Position numbers and translations under genes: made by a program. 64,000 nt of DNA from Lutraria lutraria (Eukaryota > Mollusca > Bivalvia > Venerida > Mactridae), in NCBI GenBank assembly GCA_964023205.1, contig OZ026841.1, positions 26,801,561 to 26,865,560 on the forward strand, given 5' to 3'. The notes under the pieces are model-generated. The model did no database searches and was not told where the DNA came from. It was given only the letters and a program-made list of their open reading frames with translations. Numbering within the stretch: position 1 is the first letter of the stretch; every line of letters begins with the position of its first letter. Shown here piece by piece: positions 47,043 to 59,800 of the stretch.

Positions 47043-48235
47043 GGAGCATTTTACTTCCTTTCTTTTTCAATGTTTGTTCTCATTTTCTACAATGCATTTC
47101 ACACTGTGTAGTTTGAATAACTGCCGGTATTTTGATATGCATAGCCAGGGAATCTTTTAAAACGGTATTTTTGTTATTACATGTATACAATGTGCAACGC
47201 CTGCGCTATATTCAGTACACTTCAAAACGCATGATTTACATTAAGGTCAAACATAACTAAATTATCAATATTTATAGCCATAAACCTTACAAAATGCATG
47301 AATATAATTTGTTGACAAACCATGCCTTTTAACAATGATATTCTTCCACTGCTTGACACATATACTGCCATTGAACATAGTAATGCCATGAAATGATTTA
47401 GAAATGACGTTTTCTTTGAAACGCAAATCATATAATACCCGTCATAGAGGCAAGTACGTGCAGCTTAGTGCACTGGCTAGGTTTAATAGTGTTTGATATG
47501 AAATATATTTCCGATAAATTCAACACCAGGTTAGCATATAATTAGTAATTTATTACCAAATGACAAACGCTTTAAATATTTTCCTGTATCTCACATCCGT
47601 CTCAGGTGTTGTACTGCAGAATTGGAATCCTTAATTCGAATTGAATTAAAACAATTACACGCACTATCAAACGGAAAGTGTATCCGAGAGCTGAAAATGA
47701 ATGAACAAGACTCGAGTGTACTCCCTTTTATGCACAAATAGGCTTTCGTTATAACAAATGATTATCCTTGTTAATGGGGGGGGGGGGGGTATGTATGTTG
47801 TGAGATGCTTACAAAGCAAATCCTAGGTAATCACAAAATTCAACTCGCCTAGATACACACTTAAACAAAAAAATAAATATATTTATTTCTTTGGTTGTTT
47901 TTCGCTATGAGTAATCTACTACATGTAACACAAGGACAGAGTTAGGACTAGGTAATGATAAAAAAGCACGAATAATTTATAGACAAAAGTAGGTCACTTA
48001 GACAAAGGATTTAGAGTACATGCGTATGAAAATGGACTAAATTTTGCTGTTGTACAAGAACAAGTACAGATGTGGGGGTATTTTTTGACAAGGCTTATAT
48101 ACCGGATTATTGTCGGGATTTTCGTAACACACTTCTGTAACATGTGTAAATTTTCATGAACACATAGGTTTCCGACGTTGTTTGGCCTGAGATGTACCGA
48201 CTGAATTGGTTTCGTTTTGAAACAGTATTAGTGAG
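47043..48235. other. Intergenic region between g2 and g3
   Basis: AT-rich, no exon found. It contains a G homopolymer of about 14 at 47776-47789. Confidence 0.5.
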
Positions 48236-48490
48236 TTTAACACCATTTTGACAATATTTCATTTATATTCGGCAGTCAGTTCACTTAGCCAGTTTTCACA
48301 GCCTGTTTTATAACCAGTACACACTTATACTTTCACAAGAAACCGGCACCTTCTCCTCATATGAAGGAATGTCGACATCGACGTTCTTGGCATTTTTTTC
48401 ATAGACTGGATTGACCTACCGCAACCGGGATTCGAGCCTGGATCGTCGGGTTACTAGCCAAGCGAACAAGCCACTGACCCACGACCGCGA
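48236..48490 (-). mobile_element. tRNA-derived SINE, minus strand
   Basis: The minus strand has an A-box-like GTGGGTCAGTGGCTTGTTCG and a B-box-like GGCTCGAATCCC in the head, then a body, then the shared tail (GTACTGGTTATAAAACAGGC, GAAAACTGGCTAAGTGAACT, TGAAATATTGTCAAAATGG) ending GTGTTAAAC. The tail matches the SINEs at 12170, 31010 and 60513 but the head is of another tRNA type. Confidence 0.75.
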
Positions 48491-48603
48491 CATTATTTTG
48501 GTACAACATGTTTTGGCAAGGTGTTCAGTTAACAATGTAAACCACCATCTGTGAAAATCAAGGAAGGGCTAATTGATAATGGTGAGTAAGTGGTTTAATG
48601 TCA

Positions 48604-48620
48604 GAGAGTGTAATCAATCA
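48604..48620. repeat. (AATC)n microsatellite
   Basis: About four AATC units. Confidence 0.8.
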
Positions 48621-48764
48621 ATCAATCATTTTACGACTTAGCTCGGTAGTTCTTGCTGTCATCAGTATTGCATAAATTGTTGAAATGAAGATCTGCTGTT
48701 TTTATTGTCGAATAATAATTAGTGTCAATGAAATAACGGTGAATTAATTTTCATATTTATAGAA

Positions 48765-49119
48765 TGGGACAAGATCTCAGAAGAATCATCGCACGAGTCA
48801 TGTTATGATCTCGAAACAATCAACAACATAAAGTAACACACATTAAAGCCTTGATGATTAATAACATGATTTACGTATGGTTAAGCATGACTTACATTTA
48901 GCGTTGACGAGGTGAAGATGATTGCTGACGTAAATTCTTGATTTTCACCATTTGCGTACCACACTATACTCAGATAACAAGATAAGTCAGCAATACATCT
49001 CTAGTATAAATTAATTTACTTATACGTTACAAAAAAGCTCAACATTAATCGATTCGTGAAAGCAAGTACAACTGTTGTTTAATAATAGTCTGTTATATAC
49101 AATTACCTAGAATAACAGA
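48765..49119 (+). promoter_or_regulatory. g3 upstream region conserved with g4
   Basis: Blocks AATGGGACAA, ACGAGTCATGT, TTTACGTATGGTTAAG.ATG, TTCTTGATT..CACCATTTG, and the last ~45 bases before the start codon (AATAGTCTGTTATATACA, AATAACAGAATGG) occur in the same order at 53537-53872 upstream of g4. It probably holds the promoter and 5' UTR, duplicated together with the gene. No TATA box position is certain. Confidence 0.5.
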
Positions 49120-51646
49120 ATGGAAAAGTTGTTACTGATAGTTTGTGCAGTTTTCTTACCCACACTCATGCAAGGATTGCCAACAAAACAAAAAGGTTTG
49201 TGCTATAATACATCTATATAATTTTATCTATTTATTATTTATGTATTAACTAAATTTGCAATGGTATATTTTAAAATACAGTACAGCCGCTCTAAAGCGA
49301 CATCCCTTGGGAGTACCAAATTGTATTGTTGTTTAAAGGTTGTTGCTCTAGAGAGGTTGAATAAATTGTTAAATTTTGCCGTGGGAAAAATCATGCTAAT
49401 GTTAAGGGAGGTTGTTGCTCTAGAGAGGGCCGCTCTAGAGAGGTTGTGCTGTATACGATGTTAACCTGCGTTAATTTATCGTATCAATTATATAAAGTGA
49501 AATCATAATGTTGACTTGGTGCCTTAAGCTAATTTTATTTTATTCCATTTAACATAATATAGTTGAGGATATTCCATGTTTACTAAATACCTTTATACGA
49601 ATGTACTGTCAAACCTGTGAACAAAACAAAGGCTATCCTTGGGATGGATAAAATATGGTCTTTATTAACAGGTTTCCTTTATTCGGAGGTAGGCACTAAC
49701 ACAGGTTTGACTGTACATGTATTTCCGGTCCATAAGGTTCGTTCACTACTTTTCATCAAATTACTTGCAAAAGTATCATCATACGGTGGCATTAAGGGGA
49801 CATAGGAAATATTTTTTTTACCGCGTCCGGTAATCGAATATTTCCTGTGTACCTTTTATGTCACCGTATAATCGCGCATGTGCTGAGAAAAATAAATGCT
49901 TAATAATATATTTATGACCTTCAGGGTCCGAATGGCGACTTTAAAGTTTGTGTAGCTTGTAATGCAAAATTAAAACAAAACAATGATTGTGTTGTAAATG
50001 AGCTTTTAATAAAGCCAGTAAAAACACATAGTTATGATGCAACAAATATATAAGCAAGAACATAAGCAGTTAAAAAGTATCATAAATAAATCGTGACGTA
50101 AAACATCATCAGAAAATAATAGTATTGAAAATTCACTTTTTGCACTAGCGGTATGGTTTATTCAGTATAATGTTTTACTATTTGTGTAATTAATGTGTAT
50201 ACTATACAACACATAATGTTGTTACGTTAATGTCATTATTTTACTGTGCATGAATGCACACTGTCGTGCAACCTTTAAAACAGTAAAACAAAATAGAGAA
50301 TTATGATGCAATAAAGTCCGTAAATAGTTGGTTTCTTGCAAATATTAATGCTTATGATAAAATTTCAAAGGTGTTATTCGATAAAAATCATAAATGCATG
50401 CTTTCAGTTTTTCGAGTGAAATCATGTCACGTGCTTGACTAACTTATCAATTACAAATGTTGAATTGCCTGTACTGTATCTATGTATTTCAGGTACCGAG
50501 ATATTGATGAAAGACTCCATAGACGCACAAATTCAAGAATATGGTAATAAAAACACCAAGAGAAATATATATACTGTTGTCAGTGAGGAAAACACTGAAG
50601 GCGATGATGGCGCTAAAGATATATTCATCAATGGAATACAATCATTTGTTAAAGCCAAAAGGTAATTATATCCACCCGATTCCTGTCTTCTCTATAGGGC
50701 CTTGTAATCATATGACTTTATTCAGGGCAGTTTTTGTATTATTTATAAATTTAGAAATAAGGTAAATACAACATAAAAAGTAACCAAACGAACAATCAGA
50801 TTTTAACCGTATTCACCATTTCGAAGGAACCCTACATGTCAATCACAGACGTGTCCATGTCAACGGCAATTTTATTGAAAGATAATGGCAAGTTGAATAT
50901 ATGGTTAAGGTGACATGTACTTTGAATGAGACATATATAAAACTGTGTAAATACAAATTAGCTAACGTACAAATGTCGGTCGATTCATTAATTATGTACG
51001 ACCTTTACGTTAAAGTATCAAACACTGCTACGCTCCAATTATTTATTACACTTATTTATATTTTTGTAATACTTAACGCAATAGACTAAATTTAATTTGA
51101 CAGTATATAGTGTAATCTCTGATGACTCGAGTTTTTAAAGCGACAATTTCTATAAAGCATTTATTGAAAAAAAACTATTTTTAAAGCAATGCCTTTTTAA
51201 CAATATTTCTGCGTATTATCTAACACACAGTGTAATCTCTGATGACTTTAATTTTTTTTTAAAGCGACAATTTCTTTAAAGCATTTATTGAAAAAAACAC
51301 TATTTGTTTCGCAGCAATGTCTTTTTGTTGAATAATATTACTGCGTATTATCTAACATAAATTGTATTTCTTCCGCAGACTGATACATACTGGTTCGGGA
51401 ATTGTGAAGAGAAGTTATGATAATATGGAAGATCTTCATGCACGAGGAGTGAGCACAACAACGACTATCCCAGTTACCCCACCACCCATAGCGCAAACTC
51501 CTCCTACAATTACAAACGCAACAGCAGCAATAACAGCAGCAACAACAACAACACCTATACCAACCATAAATCTCCCAAAGATCGATTTCTGCAAAATTTT
51601 GCCTTTTTCATGTAAACGTACTAGAAAAGGGTGGTTGTTCGGTTGA
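49120..51646 (+). CDS. g3: novel secreted precursor with two-Cys cationic C-terminus
   Basis: Family not recognised. Exons 49120-49195, 50493-50661 and 51379-51646 (phases 1 and 2) give 170 residues. Exon 1 is a signal peptide ending in LMQGLPTK. Exon 2 (26-81) is acidic, with TEILMKDSIDAQIQEYG and DDGAKDIFINGIQSFVKAKR. Exon 3 has a GIVKR dibasic site (92-93), EDLHARG, a Thr/Pro/Ala linker, and ends IDF-C153-KILPFS-C160-KRTRKGWLFG. Dibasic and Arg sites suggest processing by a proprotein convertase, and the C-terminal 18 residues carry a net positive charge with a small hydrophobic loop. Donor of exon 1 is GTTTGT, unusual but identical in g4. Exon 2 is about 80% alike in g4. Confidence 0.8.
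49279..49451. mobile_element. TA-flanked MITE 1 in g3 intron 1
   Basis: Inverted ends CAGTACAGCCGCTCTAAAGC and CAGCACAACCTCTCTAGAGC (about 75% alike) bound 173 bp and are flanked by TA on both sides, as expected of a Tc1/mariner-type MITE. Confidence 0.7.
49606..49713. mobile_element. TA-flanked MITE 2 in g3 intron 1
   Basis: Inverted ends C(T/A)GTCAAACCTGTG bound 108 bp, flanked by TA. Tc1/mariner-type non-autonomous element. Confidence 0.75.
49784..49866. mobile_element. TA-flanked MITE 3 in g3 intron 1
   Basis: Inverted ends CGGTG(G/A)CAT and a further GGAAATATT / AATATTTCC pairing make this 83-bp segment an almost complete hairpin, flanked by TA. Confidence 0.7.
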
Positions 51647-51759
51647 TAAAGAGTATTTCAGTTAAATTATAGATATGGACTCTTAATGGAGCAAGATGAA
51701 CGTGACAATTACCTATACAGTGTAATATCTGTATGTCATCTACTGTTTTATTTTTTACC

Positions 51760-52985
51760 GATTAAAGAATGTATTAAACCGAAGCTATGAGTCAATATAA
51801 TCCATTTATCTGAATGAGTGAACATTGCCACACGTGACATGTTAGCTATCACAATCACTATAAATGTTTAATTTGTCATTGATTGATTATAGGAAAGACT
51901 CGGGGATATTTTTATCACTTGACAGAGAAACCGACTCTCAAGTACTTGTTCACCATGTGTATTAAGTACACACTGTTTGAATAAATCATTTTGAAAGAAG
52001 ATGAATTATACTTACTGACTAGTGTTACACATACATTTAACATATACTTTGTCATCTAAACATTTACTCCGTTTACTCTTTCTATTTGTTACGAAAACCT
52101 TGATACTAAACCCACCGTTAAAATGGTTATCTGTGAAACATAAACACTGGCCCAAACATGAAGCAAAATCTGACCTAACAAAAAAATGTAACGAATCCAA
52201 GATGCATCAATTTCCCTGGAAATGGCCGTCGGTTTAAGTATGGAGCTGTATATTGCATTCACCCATATTGTGTTACAATTCCGTGATAAACTGAATGTCA
52301 ATTTGAGTCTGTTTGTACTGCACTTCACTTCAATACCGGGTATACCTTCCGCGTAAATGGATGACTGCTTCGACCCTACGTCTCATCCCTCCGGCCAGAC
52401 TTCGAAGTTGGTGTATGATCTCGCCTATGTCTACATGTACAAATATTGCCAATGTAAAGTTGTCAAGTTTAATTAAATCATATTTACGGAATACATGTAC
52501 TATTCATGATATTTTCAAAATGAAAATTTAAGATTCTTTGATTTGTAATGTATCAAAGGCGAACATATTTGGGGGTGTGTAACTTTTTTCCAGGTATATA
52601 TTATATACGCTTAGAGTAGTGTAGTGATTCTTGTTTTAAACTTGTTTTTACTTATGTCTGGGACGTCCAGAACATTTCTTATCATGACCATAACTTATCT
52701 TTATGAAACCAGCATTTCCAATTATGGAAAACATACAAAATACATACCTTTGTGATAATGTAATACTGAATTAATATTTAAAACCAGCACAAGTTTGATC
52801 TTAGGTAAGTCTGCATTATATACCAGCTTTACTTCACACCACTACAAATTGTTTCGATTAGTCCTTCAGATAACAAACTTTTTTTTCATTTTATTGATTT
52901 AAATGATAAACAAAATGATAGAAATAACTAAGACATTGTATAACTGTAAAGTTTACTTGACGTTCAATTTCAACTGAACGAATCG
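51760..52985. other. g3 3' flank and intergenic region
   Basis: ATTAAA motifs around 51762 and 51773 are possible g3 polyadenylation signals. The rest of the stretch is AT-rich without a gene I can support; several 60-80 codon frames around 52000-52530 overlap on both strands and have no recognisable features. Confidence 0.4.
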
Positions 52986-52989
52986 CTAA

Positions 52990-53395
52990 CAAAACTAGAG
53001 CTTTGTCACAGAGGTGACTAATAATGACAAGTACACTATGCAGCTAAATTCAAGGGGACATAACTCTGCAATGAGCGGATCACTGGTCTTGCACATTTAC
53101 ATCCAATTCAATCCCTTGAAAAGTGTGGAAGTAATTTGCACTACAATTGTACTCCATATCGCTAAGTTCAAAGGTACATAACTCTGGAATGAGTGACTCG
53201 CTGTGTCTTTTCGCACATATACACTTCATGGTGGCAACATATTTCAAGTTTCATTGCAATCGCTTAAAGAATGTGGAAGGATTTCGCTCCATAAACTTGT
53301 GATATTTTATGCGGACGGACCGACCGACTGACCAACGACCGACAGAGTGACTCCAATATACACCCTCTTAAACTTCGTTTGCGGGTATAAAAACA
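52990..53395 (-). mobile_element. Family F element, minus strand
   Basis: Read on the minus strand it opens TTTTTATACCCGCAAACGAA, has a GGTCGGTCGGTCCGTCCGC-like tract and two units around CATAACTCTG.AATGAG, and ends with a GTCAC/GTGAC stem-loop followed by AAAGCTCTAGTTTT. This is a common bivalve repeat type with the same 3' stem-loop design as families A-E. Confidence 0.7.
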
Positions 53396-53536
53396 ACAAC
53401 ATTTTATGTTATGGTCTTTGGTAGTGTTTTATAAGTGCTTATAATTCACTAGTTACAAGTAACACAAATGCGAAGTAAAGTGTTGGACAATTAATGTACA
53501 TGATACCATGGTGCATTAATCTTCATATTTGTCAAA

Positions 53537-53872
53537 TGGGACAAACTAACAGACTCCCCGTACGAGTCATGTCACAGTTCGTAACCAGCTACTATGTAAA
53601 CTGGCATACATTTATGTCTGGTGATTGATACTATTTTACGTATGGTTAAGTATGGCTAACAATCAGCCTGATTGTAGACCTAAAGTCTTGATTCCCACCA
53701 TTTGGATGCCGGGTCACAGGCGGATGACATAAAGGCCACCGGTGAAAAGATTGTATACATGTACATAGTAGATTAATTTATTAAAGTAACAAATAGCTGA
53801 ATATTAAGTGTTTCGTGACAGCAAGTATATGTATAGCTTAACAATCGTCTGTAATATACATATAATAACAGA
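53537..53872 (+). promoter_or_regulatory. g4 upstream region conserved with g3
   Basis: It shares ordered blocks with 48765-49119, including ACGTATGGTTAAG and the AATAACAGAATGG start context. It is likely the promoter and 5' UTR of g4. Confidence 0.5.
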
Positions 53873-56800
53873 ATGGGAAAGTTCTTTTTGATATTTTGTG
53901 AAGTTTTGTTATTCGTCCTCATCCAAGGATTGCTTACAAAACGTACAGGTTTGTGTTTTAGACATGTTATTCGATTTAGCTGTGTATTTATCAAATAGAG
54001 AGTATGCATATATTGCATTATTATACCCACTCCCATTTCCAATGTACCTGAGCGGGCATTAATTTTCTAGACGAATTTTAGTCATGGGTACAAGTTTAAT
54101 CTAGTTGTTTGTGGGTATATAGTAAAGTGTCTATTACTAGTTTTGGTAATCCTGGCCATTTGATTGGCTAATGGTGATGACTGAATCTATTAATAGTTGA
54201 TAGGTAAGTCAATAATGCAGGCATTGCTCTAGATAAGTTGTTATGTGGCATAATGTCTGAAATGATAATTGAAGTTCAATGTGGTTGTACCATAGCAGAT
54301 TATGGTGAATTTGTTAACATTTAGGGTTTATTCTATTTGATTGATGTAGAGTATGATATTACCATATGCTTGTGAACTATATACATGAGTTTATTCAGTT
54401 GTCAAATACTCGATCATAATTGTCAATATATGTGTACTACTCATATCATGTAAATATGTTATACTCTCCATAATGGAGGATTGAATAAAATATACATTCA
54501 ACATTTTTTACGAAAAAAGCAACTTCATACAAAAAAATAAACCTATATGTTTCTTGTGATTTGTCTGTCTATAACGTTTTGTAATATTTTTCATGTTAAT
54601 AACACATTGTAATTACACATGCGCAGAAATGATGCGCGTACAGTTCAAACAGATTTTCGTTAATTAAATCATTTACCGTTTATTTGACATAAGTTTCTTA
54701 CTAAAATGTGTTTTAGATTGTAGATTTAACATGAAAATACTTTTAATTGAGCCAAAATTTCGTTTACTGAGTTTGAAGCTCTAGTAAAAGCTTGATAGTC
54801 TTTGTAATGACATTGCTTATTAAAATGTTGTGACGGCATATTTTTATATTTTATGAAAACTTCGGTATAATAAAACAAATATCACCTTTCTGAGAAATGT
54901 GGTATTTATATAATATAATGGTATATTATCATACGATTTTATCCTCTGTGAGTTCAGGTACCGAGACATTGATGAAAGATTTCATAGACGAACTAATTCA
55001 ACAACATGGTTACACAAACACCAAGGGAACTACCTATACTGCTGTAAGTGAGGAAGTATCCAATGTAGGAGATGATGACGCTAAAGATGTATTCATTAAT
55101 GGTTTTCGATCATTTGTTAAAGCCAACAGGTAAATATTTCCACACATGTTTATTAGGCCTTTGTATTCAAATGCCAATAGGGTAATTTAGATGTTTTCAT
55201 CAATTTAAAAATGGGATAAATAGAATTCTAAGAAGTAAGCAAACAATAGCCAAACATATATTCATGGTCCACACTTAATAAGTTGGGTTAAACTTTTCTA
55301 TACAAATGTTTGCTCTTGTGTTATAATAAATGGCCACTTGTCTGATTGGTTCACACTATATAGAGGCTGTCGACAGGGAGACCCTTTATCCCCATATTTA
55401 TTTATTATATGTGCTGAAATTTTATCTATCTTAATCAGGCAAAATAAAAATATTAATGGAATAAAAATTAATCAAACTGAATTCTTGATCTCACAATATG
55501 CAGATGACACAACCCTTATGCTAGATGGTACAGAACTAAGTCTAAGAACTACAATGTCTGTTTTAAAATTCTATGCAAACATTTCAGGACTACATATGAA
55601 TATTAACAAGACAAAAGCAGTATGGATTGGATCTTTTAAAAATAGAAATACTATAATATGTCCAGAGCTTGGTCTTAATTGGGAAATGAACCATTTTAAA
55701 CTTTTAGGTATAACTTTTTCAAAAGATTTACATGAAATGGTCTCACTTAACTATGAGTCAAAGATTCAAGAAATTATAAAACTGCTTGCAATCTGGAAAA
55801 AAAGAAATCTTACTCCGATTGGAAGAAATACAGTAATTAAAACCCTAGCTTTGTCTAAAATAAATTACCTTGTTTTGTGCTTACCAAATCCAAATGAGAA
55901 TATGCTTAAACAGATACAAAATTTAATATATAGTTTCTTATGGAATGATAAAAAAGACAAAATTAAGAGGAAATGTACCATACAAGATTTTGATCAGGGG
56001 GGTTTAAGAGTAATAGATATTATTGATTTCACGAAAGCCTTAAAAATAACTTGGCTTAGGAGATACCTAAGGATAAATTCAAAATACTTTAATTTAGTAG
56101 AACAGCTATGTCCAAATATTAATCAGTTTAGTAGTTTTGGTAATGATTTCATTAAATCAATATCTCATAATACTGAAAATAGTTTCTGGAAAGATGTATT
56201 AAATAGTTACTGTAGCAACGTTAAATGTCGCATCGACGCTAAATGTCGCATTTGACGTTATATGTCGCAAGGCTGACGCTAAATGTCGCAACCAACGCTA
56301 AATGTCGCAAAACCTCCTGACGCTATATGTCGCATCTGTAACGCTAAATGTCGCAACAAAAAGCACTGACGCTATTAGTCGCAACATCAACGCTAAATGT
56401 CGCACTCATTCTTCAAGCTCTATAATGCACGGTTATCCTTCCCGCTACACCCCTACACACTCGTATGTGTTTAATAAATAATGTTTCCTCCGTTCATGAT
56501 AATGTTTAGTTAATCCCCTCGAAAAAAATTTTACATTTGCTCGTTTGAATTGGGGATTTTATTTTTTTATCTTGGCATTTATTATATATCGCCGTCGCCG
56601 GTGTTTTCATGTGTGTATTGTTAGAACGGGGAGCGACGGTCGGGTTAGAGTAACGAGGAGTGACTGCTCGGTGGTAGATTATTCACTTTTAGAAAGGAAG
56701 GTACAGGGTTTAAATCCTACCAGTTTATCAACGAACATCGGTTGTTCAAAGTTTGAAGGAAATCCTATCGATCTATATACAGAAGGTCATATTGCTGGAA

Positions 56801-59800
56801 CTCTTACAACTTGGTTAAGCAATTAATATGTATAGTCTTATTCCAAGCTGAAAGGACTTACGTCTAACACATATATCGACTAACTTTTCACTCAGTTTGA
56901 ATGATTACCACATTACAGGACATTTTCATTTGTCTTAAAAGCACTTTTGTAAAACGGTAAAGGGCTACGACAGAGAAAGTCAGCCATAAACAAAAAGTAA
57001 AGAACGAGTCATTTTATTTTAACTAAACCTCAGAAATTATATTTACATAAACGTAACGATATATGTCTACATTAATGTAAGGTAAAAAATGGTCAAAATA
57101 TGTTCAATATCGTATGATTTGTCAAACAAAAAATACTAGAGTACAAATCACCAAAACTGTTTCGCTGAATGTTACAAAATTTAAAAGCAAAGTACATCTG
57201 TAAAAGGTTAAATGAAACTGAAATAAAGAAATCGTTTTAAGTTATTCCTTAACCTACTTTTAAAAGTGGATACGTGTGGCATTTGGGATCCTAACGCATT
57301 CCTCCACATTAAAGAGTATTTAAATAGGCCAGAATTGCTTTCTGAGGGTTGTTTGTTCAAACCTCAGAAGGGACAAACTGTTTCGCGAAGGTGTCTTATC
57401 TCACTTTTGACCTTTATTTCTTGGCATGACGTATTAATTATTTAAAAGAAATTCCCCATTCTATTGGATGATTCGGAGGGAACGCTTCCTTTCCTTGGAT
57501 GAAATCTACAAGCGTAGAATAATTAAGACCACGCCAACTTATAGTCGAGTCTGCAACTGTTTAATATGGTCTTCTTGTGGTTGTAAACTTTGGAAGAAAA
57601 TGTATTCTTATGCGGTCGAAATAATGTTATATACCGTTCTTGGCAAACATTTTACATTTGTTGGAATATACAGTAGATATGACTAAATACGTAATTCATT
57701 TAGCTGACCTAACATTAACATGCTAAGGCGCGACCTAATTGGACTGCTAGCGATAAGTTGTGTTCACATGGTACATAGCGGCAATTTAGGAATTTCAGAA
57801 AGATTATACTTTTGGTTTCAATTGTGTAAATAACATTAAAACAACTTCGTGACTGTCTTTTAAAAGACATTTCTTGTTTCTTTCTATGTTTTCTTTAAAC
57901 ATTATTTTTGGAATATCTTAGAACATACTTAGGATAAAAAAGTGTTTCATTTTAATAAAGTGAATTTTATAGGTTGGCTAAATAATGCCAGAAATGTGAA
58001 CATTTGTTTACCCAAGGGTTACTTTAAGATGTATTGTGCAACAGTAAGCCTGGTAAAGTTTTATTATGTTTGTTAGAAATGGGGGATTATTTTGAATATA
58101 AGTTATGTCCCTTAAATATATATCATAGCGCTATTTTTTATTGTTTGCCTACATAGACCGTAAATAATAAGTCTCCGAAGCATTAAAAAACAAAAGAAAT
58201 TCTTTCATTTCATACACTGCACTAATATCTGATGCATGTACGGTTTAGATATAATTATTTATACATATACAATTACATGTAAGTGAAATACAACTACAAA
58301 TGCATTATTTCGTGGGCAATTGTTTTTTGAATAATAAAAGTATGATCATTTATTGATCTATGATATTCGGGGTTTAGCCATTTAGAATGATAATTATAGT
58401 TTTTTTCTGTCATGTAAACCATTATTTTTATAAAATTACATAGTAAACCTCTTTCTAAAATTGTCAAATGAATTATTTTAATGAGTAATTTAAGAAGAAA
58501 AAAACAACAGATTTGACCACCATTTGAATTTTGGCTGTTAAGATCCTAATATCTTGAACCTCTCATTGCTAATGCAATGGACGTCTATACCATATGCCGT
58601 CTATTCTATACCGATCACAAAATCAGACCATCCACAGAAAGAGACATGCATTGACCCACAAGGAGTGTGTTATCACATCACGGATTGCCTGCACAAACAC
58701 GCTGCCAGACCCAACTATTCTAGTATTTTTTCTTACAGTTTTAGGTGATACAGATAAATCACGGAACCGGTCAGGGTTGAGATACAATCGCGGTCGCGTT
58801 GTCTTGCTCACAATATCTTTGAATAATCTATTCACCCTTTGAAGAGGGTATCGCGACAAATGATTTAGTTTTAAAACGAACTTTAACAACTATACACTAA
58901 ATCTCAGGCGGTAGTTCAACATGTTTTTTCTTTATGAAAGTGTTTCGGTTTCCGTTTTAGATTACAATGCAATTATTTCTCGCAAATGTTTAATGCGAGT
59001 CTGAAATTGTAATGAATCACTATTACTATAGCCGATATCGTTAGTGTGCGAGTTTATATCGTTAGTGACACTAATAGTGTGCAGTTCTATGTCGTTAGTG
59101 TGTATTTTCTATATCATTAGTTGGAGAGTCCAAGTCGTAAGTGTCCGAATCTCATTATCATTAATGGGGCAGTCGGTATAGTTCGTGTGCGAATGCATTT
59201 GATAAGTGGGAGAGTCCGACACGTTAGTGTGCAAATCAATATCATTAATGGGGCAGTCCATATCCTTAGTGCACGAATCTATATCATTAGTGGGAAAGTT
59301 CAAATCGTTATTGTGTGAATATATATCAATACTGCGAGAGTGCACATCATTAGTGTGCGAATCCATATCATTAGTGGGAGAGTCCATGTCGTAATACCTC
59401 CGTCACACTAGAGCCGCGTTTGCACTACGTCCACCACGTCCTGTAAACGTCCTTACATACAGGACGTGGCAAGAACCTGAATAACGTGATGAGGACGCAG
59501 TAGGAACAGGTCCAAGCGTGGTATGGTCTCCGTGGACGCGAAGGACGTGGTTGGACATTAATTTTGACGTGTCAAAAATAACGTGGCGGGGACATGGTCA
59601 AATCAGAACGCAGTGTTTACGCAGTTAGAACGTAACAGACGTGACCACAACCTAGTTGGAACTTCATTGACACAGAAGAAGCGTGGATCGGACGACTTAA
59701 AAAGACAGCAAGCGATTTTCACCGCATTGTCACTGTGTTGTTACCACGCTTTTGTTACGTCAATGAAGTTCTCACTACGTCTCAACCGGGTGTATGTAAG

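Noticed and set aside
54897..55133. Exon 2 of g4 read as a stand-alone gene starting at 54897
   Set aside because: The acceptor at 54956-54957 and conserved phases show that coding begins at 54958 in the spliced transcript.
56640..56720. tRNA-like sequence with GGGTTTAAATCCTACC
   Set aside because: A convincing A-box and cloverleaf pairing are missing.
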